Shown here one piece after another: positions 35,931 through 45,361 of a stretch of DNA of 64,000 bases. The DNA is from Hymenobacter sp. BRD67 (GTDB lineage Bacteria; Bacteroidota; Bacteroidia; Cytophagales; Hymenobacteraceae), in NCBI RefSeq assembly GCF_013256425.1, contig NZ_CP053904.1:2046001-2110000 (forward strand). The letters run 5' to 3'. The notes below the pieces were generated by a model, which worked only from the letters and a program-made list of their open reading frames with translations, had not been told where the DNA came from and ran no database searches. The position numbers were made by a program, and so were the translations under genes. Each line of letters opens with the position of its first letter. Position 1 is the stretch's first letter.

Positions 35931-35977
35931 GCTATTGTATTTCCTGCTCCCTGGTATAGCCGGCCAGGGAGTACGCG

Positions 35978-36733
35978 TTAACGACGGTGATGCCTCTGGG
36001 GCTGCACCTGGAGGCCCTCCTGCGTAAAAAGCGGCTTATGCTGCCACACGGTGCGCACCAGCGGCCCCAGCAACACCTTGGCCCTGAGGTAGAAGACGGG
36101 CCCGCTTAATTCGCGACGAATTGGCTGGGGCACGAAAACCGGTTGTCGCCAGCCGGCCCCGGCCCCCAGGCTCACCCACGGAAAGAGCCGCATCTGGGCC
36201 GCGACGGAGGGTTCGAGCAGGCCGATGAGGTCGCGCGGGGTGGTGTCGCTCACATTGTCCTCGTTCTGATAAAGCACGTACGCCGAGCCCAGGCCCGCCT
36301 GCAGGCTGCCACTCAGCTCCCAGCGGGGATTCTCTAAGATGGCATACTCGCCGTAAAGGGCCAGGTAGCGAAAGCGCAGCTGCGCATTGGCGGCATCGGC
36401 CGCATTATCGGGCAGTTCGCGCACGGTGGGGATACCTGAGCTCAGAAAATAGACGGCCGCGCCGGTACGCACCCGCCCGCGCCACTCTAGCCCCAGCTTG
36501 AGGCCGTTGATAGTACAAAAGTGACTGTTGATGATGGAGTAGCGCGAGTCGTACTGCACCACCAGCCGCCGCCGAGCAAAAAGTGGCTCGGGCCGCAGCG
36601 TATCGGCTGGGGCGGGGTCAGCTCGAGCCGGGCCGGCTACCAGCAGTATAAGAACCAATATTCCAGGCAATTGAGCTAAGGCAGTAGTAGGAGCAAGCAA
36701 ATGAGCTAACAGCTGCACGCAGCCGGCGCGCAA
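35978..36733 (-). CDS. Exported beta-rich protein, unknown
   Basis: 251 residues. A long hydrophobic N-terminus (signal peptide to about residue 38) is followed by strand-rich sequence (LVVQYDSRYSIINSHF, RFRYLALYGEYAIL, YLRAKVLLGPLV), suggesting an outer membrane barrel or conjugal-type porin. No family recognised. It converges with the DUF481-like gene; a hairpin CTCCCTGG/CCAGGGAG at 35947-35971 lies between them. Confidence 0.65.
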   Translation of the reverse strand: MRAGCVQLLAHLLAPTTALAQLPGILVLILLVAGPARADPAPADTLRPEPLFARRRLVVQYDSRYSIINSHFCTINGLKLGLEWRGRVRTGAAVYFLSSGIPTVRELPDNAADAANAQLRFRYLALYGEYAILENPRWELSGSLQAGLGSAYVLYQNEDNVSDTTPRDLIGLLEPSVAAQMRLFPWVSLGAGAGWRQPVFVPQPIRRELSGPVFYLRAKVLLGPLVRTVWQHKPLFTQEGLQVQPQRHHRR

Positions 36734-36789
36734 GATATGGATACATTATTGCAAATAAATAATAATACCTTCTTAATTACCCGGCAAGG

Positions 36790-38285
36790 CTAAGGTTTCA
36801 GGGCCTGCTCCAGGGCATTGTCGATGGCCGGGCTGGTAGAAGGCCGGGGCGGATTATTGGAGATGAGCCGGCCATCGCGCCCGATAAGCCAGTAGCTGGG
36901 AATTGACTGCACATTAAATGCCCGGGCAGCGGGCCCGTCAAACGCCCCGCCATCGTGCAGCTCTACCGCATTGGGCGTAGCGACCATCTTGGTAGTGAGG
37001 TATTTTTGCCAGTCGGCCGCCCTGGCATCGAGCGATACATAGAGAAATACTATATCCCGCCCCGCGAATTTACGGCGAAGCTCCAGGCTGGCGGGCATCT
37101 CGGCCAGGCAGGGCCCGCACCAGGTAGCCCAGAAATCGAGGTACACCACTTTGCCCCGCAGCTCGCTAAGCGCTACTTTTTTGCCGCTGGCATCGGTTAG
37201 CGTAAAGTCGGGGGCGGGCTGGCCGTTGGCCAGGGCCAGGTGCGCACGCACGGCCCGGCGCAGGTCGCGGGCAATGGTTGAGTCGTGATTGTGGGCCTGA
37301 AAATCGGGCAGCAGCGCCCGGATATCAGTATGCTCCGACTCGACCTTGCCCATCAGGTACTGCCCCACAGCCACATCGCGCACGCGGCCATCGCCGAGCG
37401 CATCGGTGGCCCGCTGGTAGAGGCGGCGGCCGGCATCGGGGCCAGCGGGCAGGTTGCCGGCCTCGTCGTTGAGCTGGGTGAAGCCGTACGTCATGAGCAG
37501 GCTCTGAAACGCATTCTGGGTAAGGGCCGAATCCTGGCGGTCGAGCTGCAGCTCGCGCAGAAAATCGTAGTAATTCACCGGTAGCGTGGCATAGCCATCG
37601 CGCCGACGCTCCGCCGACTGCCGCGACGAGTAGCTGAGCAGCGTGCTGGCCCACTCGTAGGTAATGGCCTGCTGCTGCTGGCGCACAAAAGCGGGCGGCA
37701 ACGGGCGGCGGGCGGCGTAGGCCGTGAGCGCGGTCAGCCGCTGCTGGCGGTAGGTATCGGCTGCGCCGCGCAGGGCGGCGGCGCTGAGGTGGGCCGCCTG
37801 AGCATCGGGCGCGCGGCGGGCCTCGTCGTCGAGACTGGCTACCAGGCTACTCTGGGTCAAGTAGTTATTGGCGTTGGCCCCGCGCCCGGCAAAGGCCAGC
37901 GTCTGGTTGAGGCGGGCGGGGTCAAAGGAGAGGCGCAGGTCGTCGCCGGGGGTAAGATAGAGGGTAGCGTACTCGTTGTTGTAGCCCAGTCGGGCTTCGG
38001 TAGGAGCAGCCAGTTGGGGCAGCACCAGCCGAAAATCGCCGGTCGGACTCAGCCTGGCGGCCACCGTTTGGGTAAGGTGCCCCGCCAGTCGGGCCCATAG
38101 CTCAGGGTAATTACGTTGGCCGGCGCTTTATCGAGGTGGCCGCTCACCACAACGCCCGCCCCGACGGGCTCGGGCGTGGACGACCGAAAAGCCGGGGCCT
38201 TAAAGGGCGGCGCTGGGTGCCGCGCCTGGGCGCCGGCGCCCAGCGGCAGCGCCGCCAGGGCCAGCACCAGCCGAAAACGGCCCAT
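36790..38285 (-). pseudogene. TlpA-like thioredoxin-fold lipoprotein/exported protein, single-base frameshift
   Basis: Starts MGRFRLVLALAALPLGAGAQ (signal peptide), loses frame near 38067-38072, and with one restored base continues VAARLSPTGDFRLVLPQL. A helical middle domain follows, then a thioredoxin domain with WATWCGPCLAEMP (CxxC) and ending in SIPSYWLIGRDG. AhpC-TSA/TlpA-type reductases work in the periplasm. The full length is about 498 residues. The lesion follows the same single-base pattern as other loci. Confidence 0.85.
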
Positions 38286-38514
38286 TGTCTCTAAAAAAAA
38301 CCGGCCCCGCCAGGCCGTGTGTTGTACCAAAACCAGCATAGCATCTACCGGCTTGCCTGACCCTGACCGGGCCGCAAATATAGTCCCATCCCCGCCAGCG
38401 CTTCACCCCGGCCCCCGGCCGCTTCACGGGCCCAAAGCGCCGCCTCACCCCGAAACCACCGCCACCCCAGTGGGGGCAAACGCTATTTTTGAGGCACCTA
38501 CCCACTCCTGCCTC

Positions 38515-38997
38515 ATGCTGTTGACTCCTGACTTGTTATTCTCAATTGCCAACTCGCTGGCCCTGCTGGGCTGGGTACTGCTGGTGCTGGCCCCGCGCTG
38601 GCGCGTTACCAAAGCCCTGGTCCTCAGCGGGGCGTGGTCGCTGGGCCTAGGCCTGGCCTACGCCGGGCTCATCACCGCTCACTATCTGGGGCCGCACGGC
38701 AGCGCGGGCGGCTTCGGCTCGCTGGCGCAGGTGGCGGCGTTGTTTCAGGACCCTTGGGCGCTGCTGGCGGGCTGGGTACACTACCTGTGCTTCGACCTGT
38801 TTACGGGGGCCTGGGAAGTGCGCGATGCCCAGCGACGCGGCGTGCCGCACTGGGCATTGGTGCCGGCGCTGGCACTCACCTTTTTGTTCGGGCCGGTGGG
38901 GCTGCTGGTGTACTTCGGGGTGCGCCGCCTTTTCGGACAAAAAACATTCCCTCAACCCGCTAGCAATCAAACATATGAAAACCCTCTCGCTCGCTGA
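38515..38997 (+). CDS. ABA4-like (DUF4281) membrane protein
   Basis: 160 residues from the ATG at 38515, four membrane segments. The conserved HYLCFDLFTGAWEVRDAQR and the LTFLFGPVGLLVYF region match the ABA4-like family, known from carotenoid (neoxanthin) work in plants; the bacterial role is not established. Overlaps the next gene by 23 bases, so the two are coupled. Confidence 0.85.
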   Translation: MLLTPDLLFSIANSLALLGWVLLVLAPRWRVTKALVLSGAWSLGLGLAYAGLITAHYLGPHGSAGGFGSLAQVAALFQDPWALLAGWVHYLCFDLFTGAWEVRDAQRRGVPHWALVPALALTFLFGPVGLLVYFGVRRLFGQKTFPQPASNQTYENPLAR

Positions 38998-39829
38998 TTT
39001 CAGCACGAACGCCCCTGGCCCGGCCGCCGCGCCCGGCCTGGGCCAGCGCCTGGCCGACGCCCGGCGCGTGCTGCATCGCGTCAACCCCGCCCTGTCGACC
39101 GCCGGCTGGCTGAACGTGGGCCTGGCCGCGCTGGCGCTGGCCTTGCTACCCCTCGACCATCGCCACGTTACCGGGGTGCTGGTGTGGGTGAAGCCGCTCA
39201 AGTTTTCGCTCTCCATCGTGGCTTATACCTGGACGCTGGCCTGGCTGCTGGCCGACCTGCCCGCGCCGGCCCAACGGGCGGTGCGCCGCCTCAGCGGCGG
39301 CGTGGCCCTGAGCATGGTGGTCGAGCAAGCCGTGATTTTCATCCAGGCCGGGCGCGGAATTACCTCGCACTACAACGTGAGCAGCCCGCTCAACGGCGTG
39401 CTGTTTGGGCTGATGGGGGTGTTTATCGTAGTCAACACGGCCATGACCGGCTGGGCGCTGTACCTGGCCTGGCGCTACCGGCCGCACGGTCCGGCTGGCT
39501 ACGTGTGGGGCCTGAGGCTGGGGCTGCTGGTGTTCCTGGTGGGCTCGGCGCTGGGCGGCTTCATGATTCACAATCAGCAGCATACCATAGGCGCGCCCGA
39601 CGGGGGGCCTGGCCTGCCGGGCCTGGGCTGGAGCACCGCAGCCGGCGACCTGCGCATCGCGCACTTCCTGGGGATGCACGCCTTGCAGGCCCTGCCGCTG
39701 CTGGGCTGGGCGCTCAGCCGCCAGGTGCCGCACCGGGCGGCAGTGCTGACGTGGGTGGGCGCGGCACTGTACGCGGCTGCCGTAGGCGGGCTGCTGCTGC
39801 AAGCACTGGCGGGCCGGCCGCTGCTCTAG
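38975..39829 (+). CDS. Multi-span membrane protein, unknown
   Basis: 284 residues; about seven membrane segments from residue 45 on. Distinctive stretches are GVLVWVKPLKFSLSI, GRGITSHYNVSSPLN and HFLGMHALQALPLLGW, with His residues in or near membrane segments. I do not know the family. It overlaps the ABA4-like gene and lies 35 bases before the histidine kinase, so it is likely in one operon with them. Confidence 0.75.
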   Translation: MKTLSLADFSTNAPGPAAAPGLGQRLADARRVLHRVNPALSTAGWLNVGLAALALALLPLDHRHVTGVLVWVKPLKFSLSIVAYTWTLAWLLADLPAPAQRAVRRLSGGVALSMVVEQAVIFIQAGRGITSHYNVSSPLNGVLFGLMGVFIVVNTAMTGWALYLAWRYRPHGPAGYVWGLRLGLLVFLVGSALGGFMIHNQQHTIGAPDGGPGLPGLGWSTAAGDLRIAHFLGMHALQALPLLGWALSRQVPHRAAVLTWVGAALYAAAVGGLLLQALAGRPLL

Positions 39830-39864
39830 CGCCCGGCCCGGCAATTACTCCGACCTTCGCGGCG

Positions 39865-40887
39865 ATGAACAACCGGCAGTTTTTGCGCGTGGGTATCTTA
39901 CTGGTGGCAGCACTGGAGCTGGTGCCGCGCGGCATCTTCGAGGTGCCGCCGGGCCGGCACTGGCTGGTAGCCTACGGTATCTCGCTCACGTTCACGCTGG
40001 CGCTGTGGCTTGGTAACGTGGCGCTGTGGCGCCGGCTGCTGCTGCGCTGGCCCCAGGCGCGCGACACGGCCCACCGCCTGTGGTGGCTGGCGGCCGGGTC
40101 GGTGGGCTATACGCTGCTCGTGACGCTGGCCCTCGGCGCGGGCCTGGGGGCGCTGCAAGGCTACCACCTACAGTTGCCCCAGGCCCTGCGCGAAACGGGC
40201 CTCAACCTGGTTTCGACCCTTATCGTGCTGCTCGTTTACGAAAGCCGACACCTGTTTGAGCAGTGGGAAGCCAACCTGCGCCGCGCCGACCAGCTAACCC
40301 AGGCCCGCACCCAGGCGCAGCTCGATGCGCTGGCCCGGCAGCTCGACCCGCACTTTCTCTTTAATTCGCTCAACACCCTGGCCGCGCTCATCGAGCCGGC
40401 CAACGAGCCGGCGCAGCACTACGTCGAGGGCCTGGCCGATGTATACCGCTACGTGCTGCTGAGTCGCGAGCGCCCCACCGTGCCGCTGGCCGAGGAGCTG
40501 GCCTTCGTGCAGACCTACGTGGCGCTGCAAAAAGTGCGGTTTCGGGACAACGTGCGGGTGAGCTACGACATTGCCGACGCTGCGCTGGCGGGCCACGTTG
40601 CCCCGCTCAGCGTGCAGGTGCTGGTCGAGAACGCGCTTAAGCACAACGAAGCCTCGCAGGCCCGGCCGCTGCACCTGCGCCTCGTGGCCGACGCGGCCAG
40701 CCTGCGCGTCGAAAACGACTGGCAGCCCCGCACCGCCGGGCTGGCGCCCGGTACCGGCACGGGCCTGGCCAACGTGCGCCAGCGCTACGCGCTGCTGGGC
40801 GCGGCGTACCCGGTGCGCGTGGAGCAGACGGCGGACAAGTTTGCCGTAACCTTGCCGCTGCTTTCCGCCCGCCTGCCCCATGCCTGA
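39865..40887 (+). CDS. LytS-type sensor histidine kinase
   Basis: 340 residues: four membrane segments up to about residue 135, a coiled linker, then the His_kinase domain with H163 in LDPHFLFNSLNTLAAL, and a GHKL-type ATPase region (VLVENALKHNEA, GTGTGLANVRQRYALL). The stop overlaps the response regulator start by 8 bases, so the pair is a two-component system. Signal unknown. Confidence 0.92.
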   Translation: MNNRQFLRVGILLVAALELVPRGIFEVPPGRHWLVAYGISLTFTLALWLGNVALWRRLLLRWPQARDTAHRLWWLAAGSVGYTLLVTLALGAGLGALQGYHLQLPQALRETGLNLVSTLIVLLVYESRHLFEQWEANLRRADQLTQARTQAQLDALARQLDPHFLFNSLNTLAALIEPANEPAQHYVEGLADVYRYVLLSRERPTVPLAEELAFVQTYVALQKVRFRDNVRVSYDIADAALAGHVAPLSVQVLVENALKHNEASQARPLHLRLVADAASLRVENDWQPRTAGLAPGTGTGLANVRQRYALLGAAYPVRVEQTADKFAVTLPLLSARLPHA

Positions 40888-41698
40888 CCTGCGTATCCTG
40901 ATTCTCGAAGACGAGTACCCGGCCGCCGAGCGCCTCCAGCGGCTGCTGAGCCAGGCCGCGCCTACGGCCCAGGTGCTGGCCGTGCTCGACACCGTGGCCG
41001 GGGCGCTGGCCTGGCTCGACACGCACCCCGCGCCCGACCTCATTCTCAGTGATATCCAGCTGGCCGACGGCCTCAGTCTCGACGTCTTTGCCCAGACCGT
41101 GGTGCGCAGTCCGGTCATCTTCACCACGGCCTACGACCAGTACGCGTTGCAAGCTTTCCGGACTAATAGTATCGACTATATACTAAAACCATTAAAGCTG
41201 CCCGAGCTGCAAGCAGCTCTTGCCAAGCTACAAGCCATGCGGTATGAGCTGCCCACCGTGCCGGCCGCCGCTCCAAGCGCAACTCCTAACTCAGAATTTA
41301 TAACTCATAACTTTTCCATTGAGCGCCTGCTCGATGCGCTGCCCCGGCCCCAGCGGCCTTACAAGGCGCGCTTTCTGGTGCGCCAGGGCGAGAGCCTGCT
41401 GCCGCTGCCCACCGGCGAGGCGGCCTGGTTCTGGAGCCGCCACGAAACCGTGACGCTGGCCACCCACGACGGCCGCCGCTTTGTGGTCGACTACACCCTG
41501 GAACAGCTGGAGCGGTTGCTCGACCCGGCCCAGTTTTTCCGGCTCAACCGCCAGCTCATTGCCCAATTGCCGGCCGTGCGTCGGCTGGTGCCGCACTTCG
41601 GCGGCAAGCTGCTGGTGGAGCTGCACCCCGCGCCAGCCGACGAGATACTGGTGAGCAAGGAGCGCGCCGGCGCCGTAAAAAGCTGGCTCGAAGGCTGA
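40880..41698 (+). CDS. LytTR-family response regulator
   Basis: 272 residues. Receiver domain with phospho-acceptor D58 (LILSDIQLADG) and K103, then a linker, then a LytTR DNA-binding domain (about 155-270; FLVRQGESLLPLPTGE, FFRLNRQLI). The linker residues 133-146 (SATPNSEFITHNFS) are encoded by an AT-rich stretch resembling an intergenic repeat. Partner of the kinase encoded just upstream. Confidence 0.92.
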   Translation: MPDLRILILEDEYPAAERLQRLLSQAAPTAQVLAVLDTVAGALAWLDTHPAPDLILSDIQLADGLSLDVFAQTVVRSPVIFTTAYDQYALQAFRTNSIDYILKPLKLPELQAALAKLQAMRYELPTVPAAAPSATPNSEFITHNFSIERLLDALPRPQRPYKARFLVRQGESLLPLPTGEAAWFWSRHETVTLATHDGRRFVVDYTLEQLERLLDPAQFFRLNRQLIAQLPAVRRLVPHFGGKLLVELHPAPADEILVSKERAGAVKSWLEG

Positions 41699-41735
41699 GT
41701 TTTCCCGTATCTTGTTGCCTTAACTGCCCGCCGCT

Positions 41736-42319
41736 ATGGACGTCATCAAGTTGAAAACCCCGGTGCTGGACCGCCTCACGGACGCGGAGTTTTTCGAGTT
41801 CTGTCAGGACCACCGCGACCTGCGCATTGAGCGCGATTCCGCCCATCAAATCACCATTATGCCCCCGCCAGCTCCGAAACCGGCTCTACCAACAGCGAGT
41901 TAACCTATCAGCTGGTTAGCTGGAACCGACAGCACGGACTTGGCCTCACCTTCGACTCATCGGCCGGCTTCACGCTTTCGACCGGGGCCATGCTCTCGCC
42001 CGATGCCAGCTGGATTGCCCGGGTGCGCTGGGATGCGCTGATTGCTGACGACCGGCGCGGCTTCGCCCGCATCTGCCCCGATTTTGTGGCCGAGCTGCTT
42101 TCTCCCTCCGACCGCCTCACCGATACGATGCGCAAGATGGAGCAGTGGCTCGAAGCGGGCGCCCGGCTGGGCTGGCTGCTGGTACCGGCCAGCGAATCGG
42201 CCTACATTTTTGAGCCCGGCCAGCCTGTGCGCCCGGTCGTCGGCTTCGACCAGCTGCTGAACGCCGAGCCCGTCCTACCCGGCTTCACCCTGGAGCTACG
42301 CCGCCTTCGACAACAGTAA
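41736..42319 (+). pseudogene. Uma2-family (DUF820) protein, frameshifted
   Basis: Reads MDVIKLKTPVLDRLTDAEFF up to ITIMPP, then loses frame in the C run 41862-41866; one extra C restores SSETGSTNSELTYQL and the remainder (ICPDFVAELLSPSDRL, LGWLLVPASES). FVAELLSPSDR is the Uma2 core. Second Uma2 gene in the window with the same single-base lesion type. Confidence 0.8.
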
Positions 42320-42321
42320 AT

Positions 42322-42361
42322 CAGTGAACAGTGAGCAGTGAACAATTCACTGCTCACTGAT
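42322..42361. repeat. GTGAGCA-type inverted repeat
   Basis: Heptamer units cagtgaacagtgagcagtga in one direction and a one-unit-shorter reverse arm on the other side of a short loop, between the convergent Uma2 and response regulator genes. Confidence 0.85.
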
Positions 42362-42365
42362 TTCC

Positions 42366-43168
42366 CTACCTGTCCAGCCAGCTTTTAAACACGCTTACTT
42401 TTTCGCGGCTTACCAGGATGGGGCCTTCGCTTTCGGGCGGGGCGGGCTTGAGTACCGTTTGCAGGCGCGAGTTGGTGTAGTGAATGATGTCGTGGATGGC
42501 CGCCTGCCGGGCCAGGTAGGCGCGGTTGAGACGGAAGAACTGAGTCGGGTCGAGCAGGCTTTCGAGCTGCTCCATCGTGTAGTCGACCACGTACTTACGA
42601 CCGTCGGTGCTTTGCAGAAGCGTCGTTTTTTCGAGGCTGAAGAAGTACGCCACCTGCTCGACGGGCACCACCTTGAGGTGCTCGCCCACCCGCACCACAA
42701 ACTGCGTTTTGTAGCTGGGCGTAGGCTGGCGCAGCTGCTGCACCAGCTGGGCCAGCGTGGCGGCATCGAGCGCGGGCGCCACGGGCGCAGGCACTGCGCC
42801 GGGCATCGGGACGAGCCGGGCGCGTAGCTTGGCGATGGCCCGCGCAGCTCCTCCTCATCAATGGGCTTGAGCAGGTAATCGACGCTGTTGACCTTGAAGG
42901 CCCGCAGCGCATACTGGTCGTAGGCGGTGGTGAAGATGACGGGGCAGGTAATGCGTACTTGCTCAAACAGCTCGAAGCTGAGGCCGTCGGCCAGGTGAAT
43001 ATCCAGGAACAGTACGTCGGGCGCGGGGCCGGCTTGCAGCAGGGCCACGGCCTGCGCTACCGACTCGGCCGGGCCGAGTATCTCAAACGGCTCAGCTTGC
43101 CTTTGCAGCAGGTTGGTTAGCCGGCGGGCGGCCAGAGGCTCATCTTCAACGAGTAAGGCTCGGAGCAT
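42366..43168 (-). pseudogene. LytTR-family response regulator, single-base frameshift
   Basis: The receiver part is intact (MLRALLVEDEPLAARRL, VLFLDIHLADGLSF, KPIDEEELR). The frame is lost at the C3 run 42839-42841 and one base restores AIAKLRARLVPMPG and the LytTR domain (FVVRVGEHLKVVPVEQV, FFRLNRAYLARQ). Restored length about 267 residues. Gene order on the minus strand is kinase (43327-44421) then this regulator, 158 bases apart. A paralogue of 40880-41698. Confidence 0.87.
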
Positions 43169-43205
43169 AGGGTTTATTTAATTATTAGCACAATGGCGGA
43201 GTCAG

Positions 43206-43300
43206 TGTTCGGCCGGGCAAGTAGCGCAGCCTTTTTGTCCGGCCGCATCCGGCCGGCCTACTGGCAGACTAAAAGTCCGCGTTACTGTCCCGCAACTCCG
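43206..43300. repeat. GCAAGTAGCGC / GACTAAAAGTCCGCG repeat element
   Basis: Contains ggcaagtagcgc (about 43216-43228) and gactaaaagtccgcg (about 43267-43281) with a ggccgg-rich middle. The same two blocks occur almost adjacent at 51905-51952, so this copy appears to carry an insertion between them. Confidence 0.65.
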
Positions 43301-43326
43301 AAATCGTGGTAGTAGCATTTTAGAAT

Positions 43327-44421
43327 TCATAGCTTCAACAGCGGTAAGGTTACGACGAACTCCTCTCCCACCGGCCCGGCCTCGACGGGGCACGTGGTGA
43401 GAAAGGCGTAGCGGGCGCGCAGGTTGGCCAGGCCGCGGCCCGAGGCTTCATCGGCCGGCAAGCGGCGGGGGCGCAGCGTGTTGCGCACGGTGAGCGTGGC
43501 AACGGCGGCGTCCACGCTCACGCGCAGGCGCAGCGGGTCGGCCTGGTAGGCAGTGTTATGCTTCAGGGCATTTTCGAGTAAAAGCTGCAAGGCCAGCGGC
43601 GGCAGATAGAAGCCACTGGCAGTAGCCTCCCGGCCGCTAAACTCCACGCATAGGGCATCGGCGAGGCGGGTTTTTTGCAGAAAAATATAGGATTCGGCGA
43701 ATACCAGCTCCTCGCCGAGCGGCACCAGCTCCTGGCTTTGGCTGTCGAGCACGTAGCGGTACACGCTGCTGAGCTGCCGGATGAAGCGCACCGCGCGGGT
43801 CGGGTCTTCCTCTACCAGGCTGGTGAGGGCGTTAAGCGAATTGAAGAGAAAATGCGGGTCGACCTGCCGGCGCAGCGAGTCGAGGCGGGCCACGGCGGTT
43901 TCCTTTTCGAGGCGCTCGGCCCGCACGGCCGCGGCCTGCCAGTTTCGCAAAAAAATGCTGGAATGAAAGCCCAGCGAAATCACGCTGGTGATAACCAGCG
44001 GAAACCAGAAATTCCAGAACCAGCTGATGCGAAACAGCAGCGCGTGATGCGATAGCTGCCAGATAGCTACCGTGAGTCCATCGACGGCCCCAATAATTAT
44101 TGCCGATACAAGCGGCGTAAGCGTGAGCGAGAGCCAGAGACGCTTTGTGGGCTCTTTGGTCCAGCTTACGCGCAGGCTCAGCCAATCGGCCAGCAGACTG
44201 TTGCCCACGCCCAGTCCGGCCGCGAATAAGTAGGCATACCCAAAGTTCAAGGCCAACGCCAGCGGGTTGCGCCAGTCGGGGCCGCTGGTCATAAACGCTA
44301 CGATGACCGCCACGGGCACCATATACAGCAGTATGCGGCGCAGCTCCGCCGATTGCCAGCGTGCTCCAGACTTAGCCGTAGCGCAGGCCGCCGGTTCGGG
44401 TGAGAGGGCAGAGACGTTCAT
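43327..44421 (-). CDS. LytS-type sensor histidine kinase
   Basis: 364 residues with about six membrane segments between residues 25 and 155, then the His_kinase domain with H190 in QVDPHFLFNSLNALTSL and the ATPase region LLLENALKHNTA and GRGLANLRARYAFL. It pairs with the regulator downstream at 42366-43168. It is similar in layout to the kinase at 39865, so the two systems look like old duplicates pointing towards each other. Confidence 0.92.
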   Translation of the reverse strand: MNVSALSPEPAACATAKSGARWQSAELRRILLYMVPVAVIVAFMTSGPDWRNPLALALNFGYAYLFAAGLGVGNSLLADWLSLRVSWTKEPTKRLWLSLTLTPLVSAIIIGAVDGLTVAIWQLSHHALLFRISWFWNFWFPLVITSVISLGFHSSIFLRNWQAAAVRAERLEKETAVARLDSLRRQVDPHFLFNSLNALTSLVEEDPTRAVRFIRQLSSVYRYVLDSQSQELVPLGEELVFAESYIFLQKTRLADALCVEFSGREATASGFYLPPLALQLLLENALKHNTAYQADPLRLRVSVDAAVATLTVRNTLRPRRLPADEASGRGLANLRARYAFLTTCPVEAGPVGEEFVVTLPLLKL

Positions 44422-44456
44422 TTATATCCAAAAAACAAGGGCGAAAGCTACAACGC

Positions 44457-44488
44457 AACCACGCGAAGCCCAGTAGCTTCGCGTGGTT
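44457..44488 (-). terminator. Terminator-like hairpin
   Basis: Perfect 13-bp arms (44457-44469 and 44476-44488), 6-base loop, with a T run on the plus side. It lies between the kinase start and the stop of the 44499-45212 gene on the minus strand, so it best serves that upstream gene. Confidence 0.8.
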
Positions 44489-44498
44489 TTCAGGTTAG

Positions 44499-45212
44499 CT
44501 AATGGGTTGCTGGTAGCGCAGTAGCGGCCATTTCGTACTGCCTGAGCCGGCCAAGCACCTGGCTTTGGCCCCAGTTGGGCGCCAGGGCACTAGCCGGCTG
44601 AAAGGCCGCAAAGCGCGCTTTCGCCGCTTCGTAGAGTGGTCGGGCAGCTTCGGAGCCACCGCCAAACATAGCCGGCGTGTAATATACATTATTAGCCGCC
44701 ACGAGGTAAGGGCGCGGGTTGGCGGGGTTCAGCTTTTCAGCCTGGCCCACGGTTTCGGCCACCATTGCCGAGTATTTCTGGGCGCGCTGCTGGGGCGCAA
44801 TGCCCAGCCGCGCCTGGTACATATAGGCTTGCAGCGTCAGCAGCTCCGACTCGTCGCCGCCCAGCTTGCGGGCCTGGGCCAACGCCGCCTCGGCCTGGTC
44901 GAGGGTCTTGTCTTTGGCATCGGCAGCCTCTTTGCTTTGGAAAACATTAATAAGCAGCGCGTAGGCCTGGTAATAGCGCGGCAGCCAGTCGGCCGGGGCC
45001 GCCGCAGCGGCCCGCTCCAGCTTGCTGGCCAAGCCTTTGAGCGTGGCCGCATCGCCGGTGTTCATTACCTCGGTAATGGTTGCGCCGAGCAGGTCGGCAT
45101 AGCCGGCGGGCATAGCCACCTGGGTCTTAGCGGCAGTAGTGGCAGGTATAGTCTGGGCCGAAGCACCGAAGCCCGCGGCAAGCAGGGCGAGCGTGAAGAG
45201 CGACTTTTTCAT
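44499..45212 (-). CDS. Exported TPR-like protein, unknown
   Basis: 237 residues with a signal peptide (MKKSLFTLALLAAGFGASAQ) and helical repeats typical of TPR proteins (LPRYYQAYALLINVF, LGGDESELLTLQAYMY). No enzyme motif. Convergence and spacing suggest it is a single-gene unit. Similar exported TPR proteins occur in Bacteroidota without known roles. Confidence 0.75.
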   Translation of the reverse strand: MKKSLFTLALLAAGFGASAQTIPATTAAKTQVAMPAGYADLLGATITEVMNTGDAATLKGLASKLERAAAAAPADWLPRYYQAYALLINVFQSKEAADAKDKTLDQAEAALAQARKLGGDESELLTLQAYMYQARLGIAPQQRAQKYSAMVAETVGQAEKLNPANPRPYLVAANNVYYTPAMFGGGSEAARPLYEAAKARFAAFQPASALAPNWGQSQVLGRLRQYEMAATALPATH

Positions 45213-45361
45213 GGCAATGAGGAAGTAGGTGAAGGAGAAAGTAGATGAGCGGGTTGCTGTTTCAAAGGTGGCGGGAGAGGGAGCGCCGCAAAAATTCCCG
45301 GAGCCGAAGCCGCAAAAGCCGCTTCCGAAGCGAGGGCAAAGGCTGCCAAAGCGTGCCCCGG

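Noticed and set aside
39184..39864. Long upstream extension of the histidine kinase frame
   Set aside because: The extension overlaps the membrane protein gene at 38975-39829 and reads as Gly/Arg/Ala-rich noise; MNNRQFLRVG at 39865 is a natural start.
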